The position numbers and the translations under genes were made by a program. From assembly GCA_028691715.1 (NCBI GenBank), contig JAQUYR010000025.1, forward strand, positions 1 through 15,664: a stretch of 15,664 bases of DNA, in the 5' to 3' direction. Positions 13,609 to 15,664 of the stretch are shown here, piece after piece. The notes under the pieces were generated by a model that was not told where the DNA came from, did no database searches, and saw only the letters and a program-made list of their open reading frames with translations. Every line of letters starts with the position of its first letter. Within the stretch, counting starts at the first letter, position 1. This stretch comes from Bacilli bacterium (GTDB taxonomy: Bacteria > Bacillota_I > Bacilli_A > ML615J-28 > CAG-698).

Positions 13609-13617
13609 TGATATAAT
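13609..13617 (+). promoter_or_regulatory. Extended -10 promoter of cca
   Basis: TGA-TATAAT (TGnTATAAT) is a perfect extended -10 element. The -35 region is a plain T-run with no match. The cca start codon is about 48 nt downstream. Confidence 0.65.
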
Positions 13618-13665
13618 ATCAATATCAGAAGAAAATTCTATTCTTTAAAGTAAGGAGGGCTTTTT

Positions 13666-14913
13666 TTGTATCTACCATTAAAAATAAAAGAGATTCTTAC
13701 AATATTTGATAATGCTAATTTGCAGGCTTTTATAGTTGGTGGAGCTGTTAGGGACACACTCCTTAAAATGAAACCAGAAGATTATGATATAGCAACAGCC
13801 GCAAGCCCCAAACAAGTAATGGAACTATTTAAGGGGTATCGCTTTGTGCTATCGGGTATAAAACACGGTACTGTAGGTATAATTTACCAGGGAATCTATG
13901 TTGAAGTAACAACTTTTAGAAAAGAAGAGGAATACTTTGATCATCGGCATCCCCAAAAAGTGACTTTTGTTGATGATCTGAAGACAGATTTAAGCAGGAG
14001 AGACTTTACTATTAATGCTTTAGCATATAATGAAGAAATCTATGACTTCTTTAATGGAATAGATGATTTGAACAAAAAAATCATTAGAGCAGTCGGAAAT
14101 CCTAAAATCAGGTTTGAGGAAGATGGTCTAAGGGTATTAAGAGCTTTGCGGTTTTCTTCGGTATTGAATTTTGATATTGAAAGAGAGACAAAAAAAGCAA
14201 TATTTGCTCAAAAAAATATGATTCTATATTCCTCTAAAGAGAGAATAAGGATTGAATTTGATAAACTTTTATTGGGAAGTGGAATTTCTCGAATTATTGA
14301 AGAATATTTAGAGGTAATTGAAGTTTTTATTCCCTCTATTAAATCTTTCATTAATAATAAGGAAGAGGTCTTTAAGATAGCTAAGGCTATTGAAAAAATT
14401 GAACCTGATATTTGTACTCGTCTAGCAATGCTTTGCTTTTACCCTTATCATTTCGCAAATGGTATATTAAACTATGACATATCCAATATTGATTTAATAA
14501 GATTAGAATTAAGCGACTTGAAATATAGTAAAAAAAATGTTGACTTAATCAGCAATATTTTATTCCTCACAGCTATTAATCCAGAAATTAACGATTACGA
14601 AACAAGAAAACTATTGAAATGTTATAATAAAAATGTTATATTAAAAGCAGTAAAAATTAGGGAACTGTATGAAGATGCTGTTTATTCCATGTTAGAAGAG
14701 AGAATTATTAAAAACAGCATTAAGTGTAATCGTCTAGATCAAATAGCAATCAATGGTAATGATTTGCTTATGCTAGGATACGATAATAGTTCAGATCTAA
14801 AGAAGACATTAGAATTTTTATTAGATGAGATTATTAGCGATAAGATAGCTAATAAAAGAAAAGACCTAATTAATCGGGCACAGGAAATACTAGAAAAAAA
14901 GACAGGAGAGTAA
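13666..14913 (+). CDS. cca: CCA tRNA nucleotidyltransferase (class II)
   Basis: The enzyme adds or repairs the 3'-CCA end of tRNAs using CTP and ATP without a template. Both tRNA genes in this window already encode CCA, so repair is the likely main duty. The product has 415 residues. Motif A is FIVGGAVRD (22-30) followed by the metal-binding EDYDIAT (D39 and D41). Motif B is RRDFTINA (111-118), motif D is EDGLRVLRALRF (152-163), and motif E is ERIRIEFDKLL (192-202). The start codon is TTG, with AAGGAGG 7 nt upstream; no in-frame ATG is nearby. A poly(A) polymerase cannot be strictly excluded, since the families are close. A CvpA-family gene follows 10 nt downstream. Confidence 0.93.
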   Translation: MYLPLKIKEILTIFDNANLQAFIVGGAVRDTLLKMKPEDYDIATAASPKQVMELFKGYRFVLSGIKHGTVGIIYQGIYVEVTTFRKEEEYFDHRHPQKVTFVDDLKTDLSRRDFTINALAYNEEIYDFFNGIDDLNKKIIRAVGNPKIRFEEDGLRVLRALRFSSVLNFDIERETKKAIFAQKNMILYSSKERIRIEFDKLLLGSGISRIIEEYLEVIEVFIPSIKSFINNKEEVFKIAKAIEKIEPDICTRLAMLCFYPYHFANGILNYDISNIDLIRLELSDLKYSKKNVDLISNILFLTAINPEINDYETRKLLKCYNKNVILKAVKIRELYEDAVYSMLEERIIKNSIKCNRLDQIAINGNDLLMLGYDNSSDLKKTLEFLLDEIISDKIANKRKDLINRAQEILEKKTGE

Positions 14914-14923
14914 TTATTGTATT

Positions 14924-15664
14924 ATGGGAAAAATTGATATTATTATATTGGTAATTTTAGGCTTATTTGCTATTATTGGTTTAGCAAAAGGATTTGTTAA
15001 ACAAGTTTTATCTTTTGCTAATTTGCTTGTAGCTATAATTTTGGCTTTTGTAACTGTAAAGCCGGTTAGTGTATATTTATCGGGAACGAAATTAGCTCCT
15101 TTAATTAATGAAAAGGTTGTTGAATTTTTGGCTTCGAAAGGGGAAATATTTACTACGGTTATTCCAGAAGGAGCGACAAGTGATGCTGCTGCTGTAGTTG
15201 TTGATCAGTTGGGACTTCCTGGATTCATTGATAAGATTTTAATAAATATGATATCTTTGGATGAGACTAGCTATGGATTGACTTACTCAGAGGTTCTTGC
15301 TCAAAAGATTGGACCATTACTATTAATTGTTATTTCATTCATCGCTTTAGTAATTGTCATTTTTATTGTGATGAAACTTTTAGTTCATTTTATTGATTCT
15401 TTCGTTAAAAATAGTAAAGCGATTAGTGGAATTAATAAATTTTTGGGAATGATTTTAGGATTGGTAAAGGCTGTAATTATTGTCAGTTTATTGATGTTAG
15501 CTTTATCGGCCTTAGGTGGTTTCTTCCCAACAATTAACGATTTTATGATAACGGATATGAAAATAGGCATTGAAGGATTTGGTATTGGTAAATTTGTATA
15601 CGAAAACAATCCTGTCATATGGGCCTTTGAAAACCTTATTGACCTGGATAAAATTCTTGATAGC
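14924..15664 (+). CDS. CvpA-family membrane protein, 3' end outside window
   Basis: The frame is open for 247 codons up to the window edge. Hydrophobic helices lie near residues 5-20, 27-50, 125-150 and 180-200. The CvpA marks are GLAKGFVKQVLSF after helix 1 and GINKFLGMILGLVKAVI before the last helix. It is a second paralogue of the large CvpA-like protein at 1171-3396, but the two are only distantly alike. At least 247 residues are present, so it already exceeds a minimal CvpA. The ATG has AGGAGAG 13 nt upstream, at the very end of cca, so the two genes probably form an operon. The alternative in-frame start ATT at 14921 would not change the call. Function is unknown beyond a membrane role. 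Confidence 0.8.
   Translation, partial: MGKIDIIILVILGLFAIIGLAKGFVKQVLSFANLLVAIILAFVTVKPVSVYLSGTKLAPLINEKVVEFLASKGEIFTTVIPEGATSDAAAVVVDQLGLPGFIDKILINMISLDETSYGLTYSEVLAQKIGPLLLIVISFIALVIVIFIVMKLLVHFIDSFVKNSKAISGINKFLGMILGLVKAVIIVSLLMLALSALGGFFPTINDFMITDMKIGIEGFGIGKFVYENNPVIWAFENLIDLDKILDS

Noticed and set aside
15385..15618. Minus-strand open frame opposite the second CvpA gene
   Set aside because: The plus strand has a continuous frame with transmembrane helices and family motifs; the antisense frame lacks an RBS and has no recognisable motif.

Overview
The window is AT-rich and densely coded, with strong Gram-positive ribosome binding sites, consensus sigma-A-type promoters and many intrinsic terminators. 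TGA is used as a stop (sepF ends in ATGA), so the standard bacterial code applies rather than the mycoplasma code. SepF, YlmE and YlmG, a DarA-type c-di-AMP receptor, a YmfF/YmfH-type M16 pair and a short SSB point to a low-GC Firmicute. A gut Erysipelotrichia/Coprobacillaceae-like lineage is my best guess, but it is an inference from gene content only. This is ordinary chromosomal sequence: I see no insertion sequence, phage gene, CRISPR array or toxin-antitoxin pair.

Layout. Positions 1-213 hold the tail of an MFS transporter, which converges on a minus-strand HAD phosphatase (253-1032) across a shared terminator. Divergent promoters (1055-1153) then drive the phosphatase leftward and, rightward, a 741-residue CvpA-like membrane protein with a repeated C-terminal region, followed by darA. 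A tRNA-Cys with its own promoter and terminator comes next. A 380-nt leader with several possible helices follows and precedes a C39-like lipoprotein; I cannot assign this leader to a known RNA family. The uracil-DNA glycosylase gene ung stands alone at 5505-6170.

The central operon (promoter at 6308) runs ylmE, sepF, ylmG, an unrecognised 285-residue protein, deoC and deoD, and ends at a terminator at 9986. It combines divisome genes with deoxynucleoside salvage. Two M16 peptidase-like genes follow: the first lacks the zinc motif and the second keeps HxxEH. A 380-bp intergenic region rich in inverted repeats leads to a solitary short ssb. A minus-strand tRNA-Gly sits between ssb and the cca gene (TTG start). 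A second CvpA-family gene follows cca and runs off the window end.

The features most worth following up are the structured leader at about 4103-4480, the repeated modules of the large CvpA-like protein, the unknown protein in the ylmH position, and the palindromes before ssb.
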